64,000 nt of DNA from Rhodobacter sp. (GCA_027484145.1 JAIXUH010000002.1:744001-808000), one strand, 5' to 3'. Shown: positions 29,518 to 38,116, numbered from the stretch's first letter. Made by a program: numbers and translations. The notes: generated by a model not told the origin, from the sequence alone.

Positions 29518-30013
29518 AAAATCCCTGAAAATCCGGTTGCTTGTCGAAAGTCTTTTGACTTCGGCGAGCACCGCATTTGGGTTGTGAGCGTTCCGCGAAC
29601 AGCCGCTGCAAATCGATGACTCCATTGGCGTTTCATGTCGGAGATGATCCTTCGGACCTGAAGGCGTGCCCCCGGCAGCCTTGTCAGGCGGCTAGATCGG
29701 GAAGTGCACCGCGATTGACCCGAAGGTCTGGCGTTCCCCGCAAAGCGGAATCCGCAGCTTTCTTCAGCGCGGCGGTTCGCCCAGCTGTGGCTTGACCGGC
29801 CCGGTTCCGCTGCACCGGCTGTGCAATTCTCCCGGCAGCTTCGTTGTTTCCGACGCCCGTACCGTCGCCATGGCCGAGCGCCCGGGCGGTATCGGTCGGG
29901 CACGCCATAAACCGGTGCGCTTGTCATGCAAAAGCCCGGCGCAGGGGCCGGGCTTTTGTCGTGCTGTGGGTGGCGGGCCTATCGGGCCGCCGAGAAGTCA
30001 GAGGCCCTGAAGA
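29518..30013. other. About 500 bp without a convincing gene
   Basis: Between tRNA-Asn and the repeat gene. Short open frames exist on both strands (the best is 29684-29908, minus, 74 codons) but none has a recognisable domain. The only clear element is the hairpin at 29930-29957. A tRNA 3' end is a common integration site, but I see no integrase or direct repeat of the tRNA tail here. Confidence 0.5.
29930..29957 (-). terminator. Strong bidirectional hairpin terminator downstream of the repeat gene
   Basis: An 11 bp stem AAAAGCCCGGC/GCCGGGCTTTT with a 6-base loop, 57 bp beyond the stop of the acidic repeat gene. T-runs on both strands allow termination in either direction. Confidence 0.8.
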
Positions 30014-32014
30014 TCAGGTGTTGCCCTCGTCGCCTTCATCATCCTCGTCGCCTTCGTTGCCTTCGTCGTTTTCGTCGCCTTCATCGTTTTCGTCGTTCTC
30101 GTCGTCCTCGTCACCTTCGGTGCCTTCGTTCAACTCGTTGCCTTCGTCGCTTTCGTCGGACTCGTCGCCTTCATCGGTTTCGTCGCCTTCGTCGGACTCG
30201 TCGCTCTCATCGTGCTCGTCGTCCTCGTCCGATTCATCGTTCTCGTCACCCTCATCGCCTTCGTCGGCTTCATCGCCTTCGTCGGCTTCGTCGCCTTCGT
30301 CGGCTTCATCGCCTTCGTCGCCTTCGTCGCCTTCGTCGTTCTCGTCACCCAGCACGCTATGGGCGGTGGCACCTTCGTCGAGTTCGTTGCCTTCGTCGCC
30401 TTCGTTGCCCTGGTTGTCCTCGTCACCTTCGTTGGACTCGTTGCTTTCGTCGTCTTCGTCGCCTTCGTCGCCCTCATCGCCTTCGTTGGCTTCGTCGCCT
30501 TCGTCGAGTTCGTCAGCTTCGTCGTTTTCGTTGCCTTCGTCGGCTTCGTCGCCTTCGTCGGCTTCGTCACCTTCGTCGCCTTCGTCGCCTTCATCGCCCT
30601 CGTCGTTGCCGACAAGATCGAAATCGACAAGGACCTCGTCCGACTCGTTGCCTTCGTCGTTTTCGTTGCCTTCGTCGTTTTCGTTGCCTTCGTTGGCTTC
30701 GTTGCCTTCGTCGCCTTCGTCGCCTTCGTTGTTTTCGTTGCCTTCGTCGTCGCCGGCTTCAATGCCACCTTCATCGGCAACTTCGTCGCCTTCGTCACCC
30801 TCGTTGGTTTCGTCGCCTTCGTCGCCTTCGGTGCCTTCGTCCGCCTCATCGCCTTCGTCACCCTCGTCGCCTTCAAGGCCAGAGTTGATCAGGTCTTCAG
30901 CCAGAAGCGCTTCGTTGGATTCGTTGCCTTCGTCGGCTTCGTCACTCTCGTCGTTTTCGTCGGACTCGTCGCCCTCGTCGCCTTCGTCGCCTTCGTCATT
31001 CTCAAGGCCTTCGTCAGCTTCGTCGCCTTCGTCGCTCTCGTCGTTCTCGTCGCCTTCGTTGTCTTCGTCGCCTTCGTCGCCTTCGGCGTTCTCGTCGCCT
31101 TCGTTGCTTTCGTTATCCTCGTCGCCTTCGTCGCCGTCGTTGGTTTCGTCGTTCTCGTCGCCTTCGTTGCCTTCGTCGGCTTCGTCGTTCTCGTCGTTTT
31201 CGTTGGCTTCGTTGGATTCGTTGCCTTCGTCGTTTTCGTCGCCTTCGTTGCTCTCGTTGCCTTCGTCGGCACCAAGTTCAACGCCCCCCTCATCGAAGAC
31301 TTCGTTGCCTTCGTCGCCTTCGTCGTTCTCGTCGCCTTCGTCGTTCTCAAGGCCCTCATCGGCCTCGTTGTTCTCGTCGCCTTCGTCGCTTTCGTTCAGT
31401 TCGTCGCTTTCATCGCCCTCGTTGCCTTCGTCATCTTCGTTGTCGAGGAACAGAACGCCTTCGTCGCCTTCGTTGTTCTCGTTGCCCTCATCGCCCTCGT
31501 CATCGGACAATTGAACGGAACCACTGGTCTCATTGCCTTCGTTGCCTTCGTCTTCCTCGTCGCCTTCGTCGCCTTCGTCGTTCTCGTTGCCTTCGTCGAT
31601 TTCGTCGTTCTCATCGCCTTCGTCGGCTTCGTCGCCTTCGTCGCCTTCGTCGGTCTCATCACCCTCGTCGGATTCGTCGTCTTCGTTGCCTTCGTCGTTC
31701 TCGTCGCTCTCGTCGCCCTCGTCGAATTCGTTGCCTTCGTCGTTTTCGTCGCCTTCGTCGCCTTCGTCGCTTTCGTCGTCTTCGTTGTTTTCGTCGTTTT
31801 CGTTGTCTTCGTTGCCTTCGTCGCCTTCGTTGCCTTCGTTGTCTTCGTTGTCTTCGTCGGCTTCGTTGCCCTCATCGCCCTCATCATTGTCACTCGGGTT
31901 GGGCGTAGGGAAAAAGCTGATGGCGGCCATCAGGCCGGGGGCATTCATCATGCGGGTGATGCCAGCCTCTTCCAGCAAGGCGGCAAGGCTGGTGGCGGAT
32001 ACGAAATTCGTCAC
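30014..32014 (-). CDS. Hyperacidic tripeptide-repeat protein, (D/N)-E-X repeats, about 666 aa
   Basis: I do not recognise a family. The N-terminal ~40 residues are ordinary and partly hydrophobic (SATSLAALLEEAGITRMMNA; LMAAISFF). From about residue 42 to the stop the protein is a near-strict tripeptide array: position 1 Asp or Asn, position 2 Glu, position 3 mostly Gly but also Asn, Ser, Ala, Asp, Thr. Short non-repeat inserts occur (SGSVQLS, VLFLD, ALLAEDLINSGLEG, VLVDFDLVG, ATAHSVLG). I see no Lys, Arg, Cys, Trp or Tyr after residue 22. Start: GTG 32014, with TGGAG seven bases upstream. Frame support: third-base changes (GAA/GAG, GAC/GAT) keep Glu and Asp, whereas on the opposite strand they would change residues. 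Such a chain should be disordered and bind cations. It lies 448 bp downstream of a type I secretion operon on the same strand. Role unknown. Confidence 0.75.
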   Translation of the reverse strand: MTNFVSATSLAALLEEAGITRMMNAPGLMAAISFFPTPNPSDNDEGDEGNEADEDNEDNEGNEGDEGNEDNENDENNEDDESDEGDEGDENDEGNEFDEGDESDENDEGNEDDESDEGDETDEGDEGDEADEGDENDEIDEGNENDEGDEGDEEDEGNEGNETSGSVQLSDDEGDEGNENNEGDEGVLFLDNEDDEGNEGDESDELNESDEGDENNEADEGLENDEGDENDEGDEGNEVFDEGGVELGADEGNESNEGDENDEGNESNEANENDENDEADEGNEGDENDETNDGDEGDEDNESNEGDENAEGDEGDEDNEGDENDESDEGDEADEGLENDEGDEGDEGDESDENDESDEADEGNESNEALLAEDLINSGLEGDEGDEGDEADEGTEGDEGDETNEGDEGDEVADEGGIEAGDDEGNENNEGDEGDEGNEANEGNENDEGNENDEGNESDEVLVDFDLVGNDEGDEGDEGDEGDEADEGDEADEGNENDEADELDEGDEANEGDEGDEGDEDDESNESNEGDEDNQGNEGDEGNELDEGATAHSVLGDENDEGDEGDEGDEADEGDEADEGDEADEGDEGDENDESDEDDEHDESDESDEGDETDEGDESDESDEGNELNEGTEGDEDDENDENDEGDENDEGNEGDEDDEGDEGNT
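30017..31896 (-). repeat. 9-bp-period low-complexity array encoding the (D/N)EX tripeptide
   Basis: Degenerate tandem copies of GAC-GAA-GGC (plus-strand view TTCGTC-GCC), nearly 1.9 kb long, interrupted by a handful of unique segments. The variation sits at codon 3 of each unit (Gly/Asn/Ser/Ala/Asp) and at the Asp/Asn position. Long stretches are similar enough for slippage, so length is likely variable among strains and hard to assemble from short reads. Confidence 0.9.
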
Positions 32015-32462
32015 GTTGATCTCCAAATTGTGCTTAACCGGCCGCATTATGCGCGGCGCCGGCATGACTGAACGACTGCTCGGGAACGGGTCAGGGGGCC
32101 TGATGCGCAACTTTGGCGCACACCGGGCCACTGGCTGCCCATGTCTTCAAACCCGGCCAAAAGGCCGGCAGCGATGCTTGATCAGGTTCGGCCAAAAGTG
32201 CACAAGCGGCACGACCGGAGGTCTCTTAACGGTGCCGTGATGGTGTGTGTGCGAAAGTTACCTGTCAAGCTGTCTGGGTGGCGAAAGTACATATAAGTTG
32301 ATCGAAGTCGCCTTGCTGCAACAGCATTTGGTATGTGCCGCGGCGCCATACTCTTGCCATCAATCAGGCTGATACTATTTTCCCCCTGAGTCTTTGGCCC
32401 GAATTTGAGGCTGGCTGGCCACAGAAATTCCGCCGCTTGACAGGGGTAGGTTCGACCGCAGT
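32015..32462. other. 448 bp upstream region of the repeat gene, no gene seen
   Basis: Between the repeat gene start and the HlyD-type adaptor stop. Less GC-rich than its surroundings over 32220-32400. It should hold the promoter of the repeat gene. I see no clear -35/-10 pair, and no hairpin strong enough to call a terminator after the secretion operon. Confidence 0.4.
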
Positions 32463-33758
32463 TTAGCCGTCGCGCAGCGCCCGCGTCAGATAATCCGACA
32501 CGGGTCGCAGCACATAATCCAGCGGGGTGCGATCCTCGGTGGTGATAAAGGCTTCGACGGGCATGCCCGGCACCAACTCCCCCGCATCGAGCAGCGCCAG
32601 ATGGCTGGCATCCAGCGAAATCGTCGCCTCGTAATAGGTGCCGCGACTGGTGGAATCCAGAAAGGCATCCGGCGAGACGCGGTCGATCCTGCCAAGGATC
32701 AATGGCTGGCTGCGGCGGTTAAAGGCCAGAAACTTCAGCGACGCCTCTTGCCCGGCAAAGACCTGATCGACATCGCCCGCCGCGATGCGGATCACCGCCA
32801 CCACCGGCACGTCGGTCGGCACCACAGACAGCAGAGGGCTGGCCGCCACCACAACCGACCGAAGGCCCATGACCCGACTGTCATGCACACGCCCGCTGAT
32901 CGGGCTGCGGATTTCGGTCTTGGACAGCGCATCCAGCAGGCTGGCGCGTTTTTCCTGATGCCGGGTGCGTTCGGGGCGCAGCTTGTTCAGCTCGGTCGCC
33001 GCCGCCTCGCGCGCAGTGGGGCGCAGCTTGTGGCGCGCCAGATCCAGTTCCGACAGACGGCCGCGCAATTCCGCCGCCCGTGCCGTCAGCCGGGCAATAT
33101 CGCCCGCCGTCTGAATCCTGTCCTTTTCCAACGCAAAAAGTTGCGCCGTCGTGCTCAGCCCTTTGTCGGCCAGCGACTGTATCTGCGTCAATTCGCGGTC
33201 AACGAAACCGGCGCGGGCTTGCTGTGCCGCCAGTTCGGCATCATTGCCAAGGATCTGGTCATTGACCTGCCGGATCTGTTCCCCGATCAGCCGCCATTCA
33301 ACATCCATCGCGGCAAGCTGGTTGGCAAGTTGGCGTTGCTGCCGGTCCAGCAATGCGCGAATCTCGGGGTGCCTGTCTGCCATTTCCGTCATGAACGGAT
33401 CGAGCCGCAGGGTCGCGCCATCGTCGATCACCGCTTCCAGCCGCGCGATGTTGGCAAGGGTTTCCAGCAACTCGCCTTCGGTCACCATCAGGTCTGACCG
33501 GACTTGCCGGTCATCCAGACGCAGCAGAACCTGCCCCGCGTGCACAACATCACCATTGCGCGCAAGGATCTCGGTCACGACACCGCCGACCGGATGCTGC
33601 ACGGCTGTGCTTTCCGTTGACACTTCGATGGTCCCGGTTCCCAGCACCGCGCCAGAAATCGTGACGTTCGCGCCCCAGAAACCAATCGCAGCAACCAAAG
33701 CGACAATCGTTCCCAACCCAAGCGCCAAGGGAAACCCGTTTTGCCACGTCCGGCGCAT
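32463..33758 (-). CDS. Type I secretion periplasmic adaptor (HlyD/PrtE family membrane fusion protein)
   Basis: 431 aa. N-terminal membrane anchor (PLALGLGTIVALVAAIGFWGA, residues 10-30), lipoyl half-motif (VQHPVGGVVTEILARNGD, about 52-70), long coiled-coil hairpin (about 90-270), second lipoyl half (KTEIRSPISGRVHD), and the C-terminal beta-barrel with the family stretch LVPGMPVEAFI. It bridges the inner-membrane ABC exporter and an outer-membrane TolC, which is not in the window. Its ATG overlaps the last base of the exporter gene stop, so the two are coupled. Confidence 0.93.
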   Translation of the reverse strand: MRRTWQNGFPLALGLGTIVALVAAIGFWGANVTISGAVLGTGTIEVSTESTAVQHPVGGVVTEILARNGDVVHAGQVLLRLDDRQVRSDLMVTEGELLETLANIARLEAVIDDGATLRLDPFMTEMADRHPEIRALLDRQQRQLANQLAAMDVEWRLIGEQIRQVNDQILGNDAELAAQQARAGFVDRELTQIQSLADKGLSTTAQLFALEKDRIQTAGDIARLTARAAELRGRLSELDLARHKLRPTAREAAATELNKLRPERTRHQEKRASLLDALSKTEIRSPISGRVHDSRVMGLRSVVVAASPLLSVVPTDVPVVAVIRIAAGDVDQVFAGQEASLKFLAFNRRSQPLILGRIDRVSPDAFLDSTSRGTYYEATISLDASHLALLDAGELVPGMPVEAFITTEDRTPLDYVLRPVSDYLTRALRDG

Positions 33759-35554
33759 CAGGTTCCGCCCCCGCGGATCAGGGGTGAAACCTTGGCAGTC
33801 CGGACCGGAGCCGTAGGCGACGGGGCAGAATTTGCCGATGCCGTTTGGGCCGAAGGCGCGACCGCCTTCACAGCGGACTGTGGTTTGACAAGCTTCAGCT
33901 TGCCATTTTCCAGCGACAGGCGGGCGGTGGCATAGGCCAGTTTCAGCGGATCGCGCGAAAAGACCAACAGCAGGTGCCCTTTGGCCTTTTTCGCAAGCAT
34001 CTCATCAGCCAGAGGGCCGCGCAGCAATCCGCGCAGCGCATCATCCGCTTCGTCAATGATCAGAACTTCGGGCTGGTGATACAGGGCACGCGCCAAGGCA
34101 AGGCGGTGCCGCTCCCCGCGCGAAAAGCCGCTGGCATTGCGGTCAAGCCGGGTCTGATAGCCATCGGGCATGGCCAGAATACGGTCATGCAGGGCGACCA
34201 GCCGGCACACCTCCATGACGCGCTCCCGATCTGGGCCGGGCACCATGCGGGTGATGTTCTCTTCGATCGACACAGACAGAAACGACGGGGCTTCTGGCAC
34301 ATAGCCGAAGATGCGCGTGCTTTCCGCTTCGCTGAGCCGGGCCGTGTTCATGCCATTGTAAAGCACGCAACCGCTGCTGCGGCGCCAGATCCCCAACAGG
34401 GTTTCCGCCAGAACCGTCTTGCCCGCCCCGCTTGCCCCCGTAATCTCAACCACCTGCCCGGCCGCAATGTTCAGCGACACGCCGCGCAAGACGGGTGTTG
34501 CATCCAGCCCGGTCCGCACCGAGATGTTGACAAGCGACAGGCGCGCCCGTTCAGGCACGGTGTGATCGGCGTAAAGATCATCGTCGGCCGTTGTCTTGGC
34601 CTCAAGGATACGCTTCAGACCACGCCAGTTCTGCAGGGCCACACGCATGGCCGGGAGGTCTTCGAAGAAGCTGTCGGCAATGGACAGACAGCGCACGGCA
34701 ACAAAGGTGCAGGCCACCATCGCGCCTACGGTCATTTCGCCACGCAGCGCGAACCATGCCCCGACCGCAAGGACGGCATAATGCACCAGTTGCTTGGATT
34801 GTCGGGAAAAGGTGTCGAACCATCCGGTGAAATCGCGCAAGGTAATGGCTTGGTCACGCGACTGACGCCGCGCCTGCAACCAGCGCGCCTTGAACGGGGC
34901 CGTCATCTCTTGCGTGCGCAGCACGTCGCGCGACGACACCAGCATGTGCTTGAGTTCGCCAATCCGCCCCGTCGCGGCGCGGGCCTCGTCCTCCAGATCG
35001 CGGGCAAAGACAATCCGCAAGAGGACGTCAGCCAAAAGCAAGGCCATGCCGCCGATCAACACCCATCCGATCGTGGGATGCAGGATGAAGATGAACGCCA
35101 CGAACATCGGCAACCAGAAGAAATCCATCATCGCCAGCAAGGCACCCGAATGGAAAAAGCTGCGCAGGCCATCGACTTCGTCCAGCCCGGAGGTTGGCTT
35201 GACCGCGCCGCGCTGCAAAAACTCTTCGCGTGGCGTGCGCTGAAAAATCTGCGTCTCGATGCGTTCCTGAAACTGCGCGCCGAAACGCGCAATGATCCGG
35301 CGCCGGGCATGATCGATCAGGCCAGAGGCCACAACCAGCAGCACCAGCATGAAAAACAGCGCGACGAGGGTTTCTTCGGACCGCGATGGCAGCACGCGGT
35401 CATAGACCAAAATCATGAACAAGGGCCCGGCCAGGCGCAGCAGGCTAAGGACAAAGCTCATGCCAAAGGTGGCCAGCAGCAGGCCCCGGCCTTTGCCGCC
35501 CGTTCGCGGGCTTTGGGGCGCATCTGCAAGGCGCGGGTCGTCTTCGGCCATCAT
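33758..35554 (-). CDS. Type I secretion ABC permease/ATPase (PrtD family) with degenerate nucleotide-binding motifs
   Basis: About 598 aa. Six-helix exporter membrane domain (LAGPLFMILVYDRVLPSRS; LVVASGLIDHARRRI), then an ABC domain with intact Walker A (TGASGAGKT) and a Walker B-like LIIDEADDAL. Other catalytic elements are altered: Q-loop reads YVPEAP (Glu for Gln), the signature reads FSRGERHRLAL instead of LSGGQ, and the H-loop segment is LLVFSRDPLK without the switch histidine. No C39 peptidase domain. The start is uncertain: ATG 35554 has GGGA about ten bases upstream; TTG 35590 and GTG 35587 are alternatives. It pairs with the downstream adaptor. Confidence 0.9.
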   Translation of the reverse strand: MMAEDDPRLADAPQSPRTGGKGRGLLLATFGMSFVLSLLRLAGPLFMILVYDRVLPSRSEETLVALFFMLVLLVVASGLIDHARRRIIARFGAQFQERIETQIFQRTPREEFLQRGAVKPTSGLDEVDGLRSFFHSGALLAMMDFFWLPMFVAFIFILHPTIGWVLIGGMALLLADVLLRIVFARDLEDEARAATGRIGELKHMLVSSRDVLRTQEMTAPFKARWLQARRQSRDQAITLRDFTGWFDTFSRQSKQLVHYAVLAVGAWFALRGEMTVGAMVACTFVAVRCLSIADSFFEDLPAMRVALQNWRGLKRILEAKTTADDDLYADHTVPERARLSLVNISVRTGLDATPVLRGVSLNIAAGQVVEITGASGAGKTVLAETLLGIWRRSSGCVLYNGMNTARLSEAESTRIFGYVPEAPSFLSVSIEENITRMVPGPDRERVMEVCRLVALHDRILAMPDGYQTRLDRNASGFSRGERHRLALARALYHQPEVLIIDEADDALRGLLRGPLADEMLAKKAKGHLLLVFSRDPLKLAYATARLSLENGKLKLVKPQSAVKAVAPSAQTASANSAPSPTAPVRTAKVSPLIRGGGT

Positions 35555-35686
35555 TCCTGACGCATCCCATTCGCTGCCGGCAGGCACCAATTAAGGCAAT
35601 GAATTGTGCCATAACGATGGCACAACTTGCCGGACAGACCGATGTTTTCGGATGTCACGCGCCGCTGACAATGCGGCGACATGCGA

Positions 35687-36328
35687 TCACCCCTTCTTCA
35701 CTTGGTTCAAGTTGAAGCTGATGATGACACGGTTCGCCTTGTCGCCCGGTTCGGTCGACATGTTCGTATCCACGGCATGATAAAGCCAGCTTGGGAAAAT
35801 CAGCATCCGGCCCGGTTCGGGCGTAAAGCGGATCTTGGTCCAACAATCCTTCAGCCGCTTGGCGTTGGCGGCATATTTTGGCTGGTTCATCAGATTGGCC
35901 GTGCGCGGCTCAACAAATTCGATGTTTCCGCACTTTTCGGGGGCCTGAATGTAATAGACCCCGCTCCACAGACAGCCCGGATGCACATGGGCGCGGTTCG
36001 AACCGCCCGGCGGGTTGATGATCGACCACATCGTCCCGATCTTGATCGTATGGTCGCGCGAATACCCCAACTCTTCCGACATCTTGTCGGTGGCCATGCC
36101 GATCTGGGCCACAAGCGGGGCATAATCGGATGATTTATGCAGGTCGTTGTGGCTGTGCCATCCCCCAAGTTCGGGAATGTTCGACCGGGTGATTCCCTTC
36201 AGATCGCGGGCGCGCTCTCGGTAGATCATGTCCAGAAGATTGGCGTTAAGCTCTTGTGGATCCGTCAAATCGATCTGGAACACCAAGGTCGGGAAGTAAG
36301 ACTTCTTCGAGAAAACCATCGAGCTCAT
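35687..36328 (-). CDS. 2-oxoglutarate/Fe(II)-dependent oxygenase, TIGR02466-type
   Basis: 213 aa. Double-stranded beta-helix pattern with likely iron ligands in AHVHPGCLWSGVYY (His114/His116) and WLYHAV (His184), and the 2-oxoglutarate-binding Arg200 in NRVIISFN. N-terminal TLVFQIDL and the WHSHNDLH block match the TIGR02466 family of putative oxygenases, whose substrates are unknown. It lies 132 bp upstream of the exporter gene on the same strand, so it is probably part of the secretion unit and may hydroxylate an exported protein. Divergent from the HExxH gene pair. Confidence 0.85.
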   Translation of the reverse strand: MSSMVFSKKSYFPTLVFQIDLTDPQELNANLLDMIYRERARDLKGITRSNIPELGGWHSHNDLHKSSDYAPLVAQIGMATDKMSEELGYSRDHTIKIGTMWSIINPPGGSNRAHVHPGCLWSGVYYIQAPEKCGNIEFVEPRTANLMNQPKYAANAKRLKDCWTKIRFTPEPGRMLIFPSWLYHAVDTNMSTEPGDKANRVIISFNLNQVKKG

Positions 36329-36491
36329 TTACAGCATACCCATGCATGTCGCTACATCTTGAGGCAGATACGGCAGCCAACCGCATCATCATGACGGTCG
36401 GGGTAGCACACCGCTTTCCATATTTCAATTCTACATTGCACAGCACAACTTTGTTAGGGTGCGACGATGCCCTCCCGCCCCAGAGGCCCAG

Positions 36492-37322
36492 ATGCAAACG
36501 GTCCCATGCCGAATTCACCGCAGTGCTGCCCAACGGATCGCCACCTTGATCTGTGCCTTGTCCGTAGCAGGACCGCTGTCGGCACAGGCGGCGGATGAGC
36601 CGCCCTTTGGTGATACGGCGGGAACGGTTTTCGATATCGTGCGGCGTGATGACCCATCGGCCTTTGTCTGTCTGGAACCCGCCGGGCGCGGGGAACGCCA
36701 GATTTGGGACAAGCGGGTTGACGGGGAACCTGTTGTCAGCGCGCATCTTTTCGTCGCGCGCTATAGCGATGGCGCTGTGATCGAAATCCGGGTCAACCCC
36801 GAATTTGACACGGACGCGGCCGTAGCACAGGCGCGGCGGCATGCCTTTCCTTTGGGTCAGTTGCCCACAACGCTGCGGCAAGGCATCAATGCGTTCAGCA
36901 TTCACGGCGGGCGACAGGGGTTTCACGCCGGAACAGGGCAGATCGTGGTTTACACCGAAACCTCGGACCATCGGGAAAGCTATGCCCACCTGGAAGAATC
37001 GCTGTTTCACGAAGCGGTGCATGCATCATGGGATCAGACGCACCGCCTTGCCCCAGACTGGGTTGCAGCCCAGCAGGCTGACGGCGGCTTTCTGACCCGC
37101 TATGGTCAAGACAGCCCTGATCGCGAAGATCTGGCCGAAACTGCGCTTTTCGCCTTTGCCATTCTGCACCATCCCGACCGATTCCCCCCGGCGGATACCA
37201 AGGCAACGCTGGCGGCCGTTCCGCATCGTATCGCCTATATTGAAGGGTTGTTGCCACGCGGGCAGCCCCTGATTCTTGCAACAGACCCGAGTCCCGCCTG
37301 CGCAGACGGGGCACTGCGGTGA
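36492..37322 (+). CDS. Exported HExxH zinc-metallopeptidase-like protein
   Basis: 276 aa. Signal peptide at residues 1-33 (RIATLICALSVAGPLSAQA, cleavage after AQA). HEAVH at residues 173-177, followed about 35 residues later by EDLAE (212-216), the order expected for gluzincin-type peptidases where a downstream Glu is the third zinc ligand. Otherwise unrecognised. Start at ATG 36492 with AGAGG five bases upstream; an in-frame GTG at 36459 is possible but would lengthen the signal peptide. The stop overlaps the next gene (GTGA). Confidence 0.7.
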   Translation: MQTVPCRIHRSAAQRIATLICALSVAGPLSAQAADEPPFGDTAGTVFDIVRRDDPSAFVCLEPAGRGERQIWDKRVDGEPVVSAHLFVARYSDGAVIEIRVNPEFDTDAAVAQARRHAFPLGQLPTTLRQGINAFSIHGGRQGFHAGTGQIVVYTETSDHRESYAHLEESLFHEAVHASWDQTHRLAPDWVAAQQADGGFLTRYGQDSPDREDLAETALFAFAILHHPDRFPPADTKATLAAVPHRIAYIEGLLPRGQPLILATDPSPACADGALR

Positions 37323-38080
37323 CAGAAGCGGTGCAGCAAGATCGCCTATCCGATTGGCTGGCGTTGCATGGGCTGTCGGCGGCAACCTGTCTTGCCCTTC
37401 TGGATGCGGCCCTTCCGCAAACCGATACCGCCGTGTCAGATCGCGGACCGCCGCCAGTGGACCTACTGTCCAGCCTGTCGGCCAGCGATGCCTGGGCGAA
37501 GGTATCGGAAGCTGTGGCAAGCATCCTTCCCGACGTCGCCCCCCGTGTCCTGCAGCAGTGCGGGACCTGTTTTGACCCACCGCAAGGGCGGTCCTTTACC
37601 CTGCATGATGGCGGCAACGGGGTGCCGCTGGTGGCCTGCGTCTGGTCGGGCCGCCCCCATGATCTGCTGACGATGGCGCACGAATTTGGCCACGCCGCCC
37701 AAATCATGGCCAGCCCGCCCGGCATGGCCATGACACCGGTGATGCGCGAAACCTGCGCCTTTCTGGCCGAGGCGGCGTTGGTATCCCATCTGCAAGCGGG
37801 TCCTGCAAAAGACCTTGCGGCGGTCTTGCAGTCCCTGTGGCAGGCTGAAACCCTGCGGCTTCTGGGGCGGTCAGCCCGCACCCTGCGACAGGCGCTGAGC
37901 CACCCCGACGCCGCCTATGACTATGGCTGGAATTACCCCATTGCACGGCGTCTGGCCTTGCGACTGTGGCAAGACCAGCGTGCGGCCATTCCGGCGCTGT
38001 TTGCCGGTGGCCTGACCCTTTCGCAGGTGCTGGGGCATTTCGCCACCGAAGATAGAAACCTTCGGGTCCCTCAGCGATAA
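37319..38080 (+). CDS. HExxH protein resembling a truncated M3 oligoendopeptidase
   Basis: 253 aa with no signal peptide, so cytoplasmic. AHEFGHAAQIM puts HEFGH at residues 121-125. A glutamate 19 residues (Glu144, VMRETCAF) or 26 residues (Glu151) after the motif could be the third zinc ligand, as in M3 peptidases (oligoendopeptidase F), which are normally about 600 aa. Only the catalytic half seems present. GTG start coupled to the preceding exported HExxH gene by a 4 bp overlap. Activity is inferred from motifs only. Confidence 0.65.
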   Translation: MTEAVQQDRLSDWLALHGLSAATCLALLDAALPQTDTAVSDRGPPPVDLLSSLSASDAWAKVSEAVASILPDVAPRVLQQCGTCFDPPQGRSFTLHDGGNGVPLVACVWSGRPHDLLTMAHEFGHAAQIMASPPGMAMTPVMRETCAFLAEAALVSHLQAGPAKDLAAVLQSLWQAETLRLLGRSARTLRQALSHPDAAYDYGWNYPIARRLALRLWQDQRAAIPALFAGGLTLSQVLGHFATEDRNLRVPQR

Positions 38081-38116
38081 GGTCACCGCCATCAGACCCG
38101 GCTGTGCCCTTTGGCC

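Noticed and set aside
29684-29908. 74-codon minus-strand frame downstream of tRNA-Asn
   Set aside because: No Shine-Dalgarno of note, no recognisable domain, and low-complexity Ala/Arg/Gly composition.
29443-30013. tRNA-Asn as an integration site for a mobile island
   Set aside because: No integrase, transposase or repeated tRNA 3' end was found in the following 14 kb.
29844-31514. Long plus-strand Ser/Pro-rich frame over the repeat, resembling a serine-rich adhesin
   Set aside because: Same artefact in another frame. No signal peptide, no plausible start, and it crosses the terminator hairpin at 29930-29957.
30017-31896. CRISPR array
   Set aside because: Period is 9 bp with no fixed-length repeats and unique spacers, and no cas genes are nearby.
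30212-32071. Long open frame on the plus strand over the repeat (Val/Phe/Ala/Leu-rich, looks like many transmembrane helices)
   Set aside because: A by-product of the 9-bp repeat read backwards. Silent changes in the minus frame (GAA/GAG, GAC/GAT) are not silent here, and it has no ribosome site.
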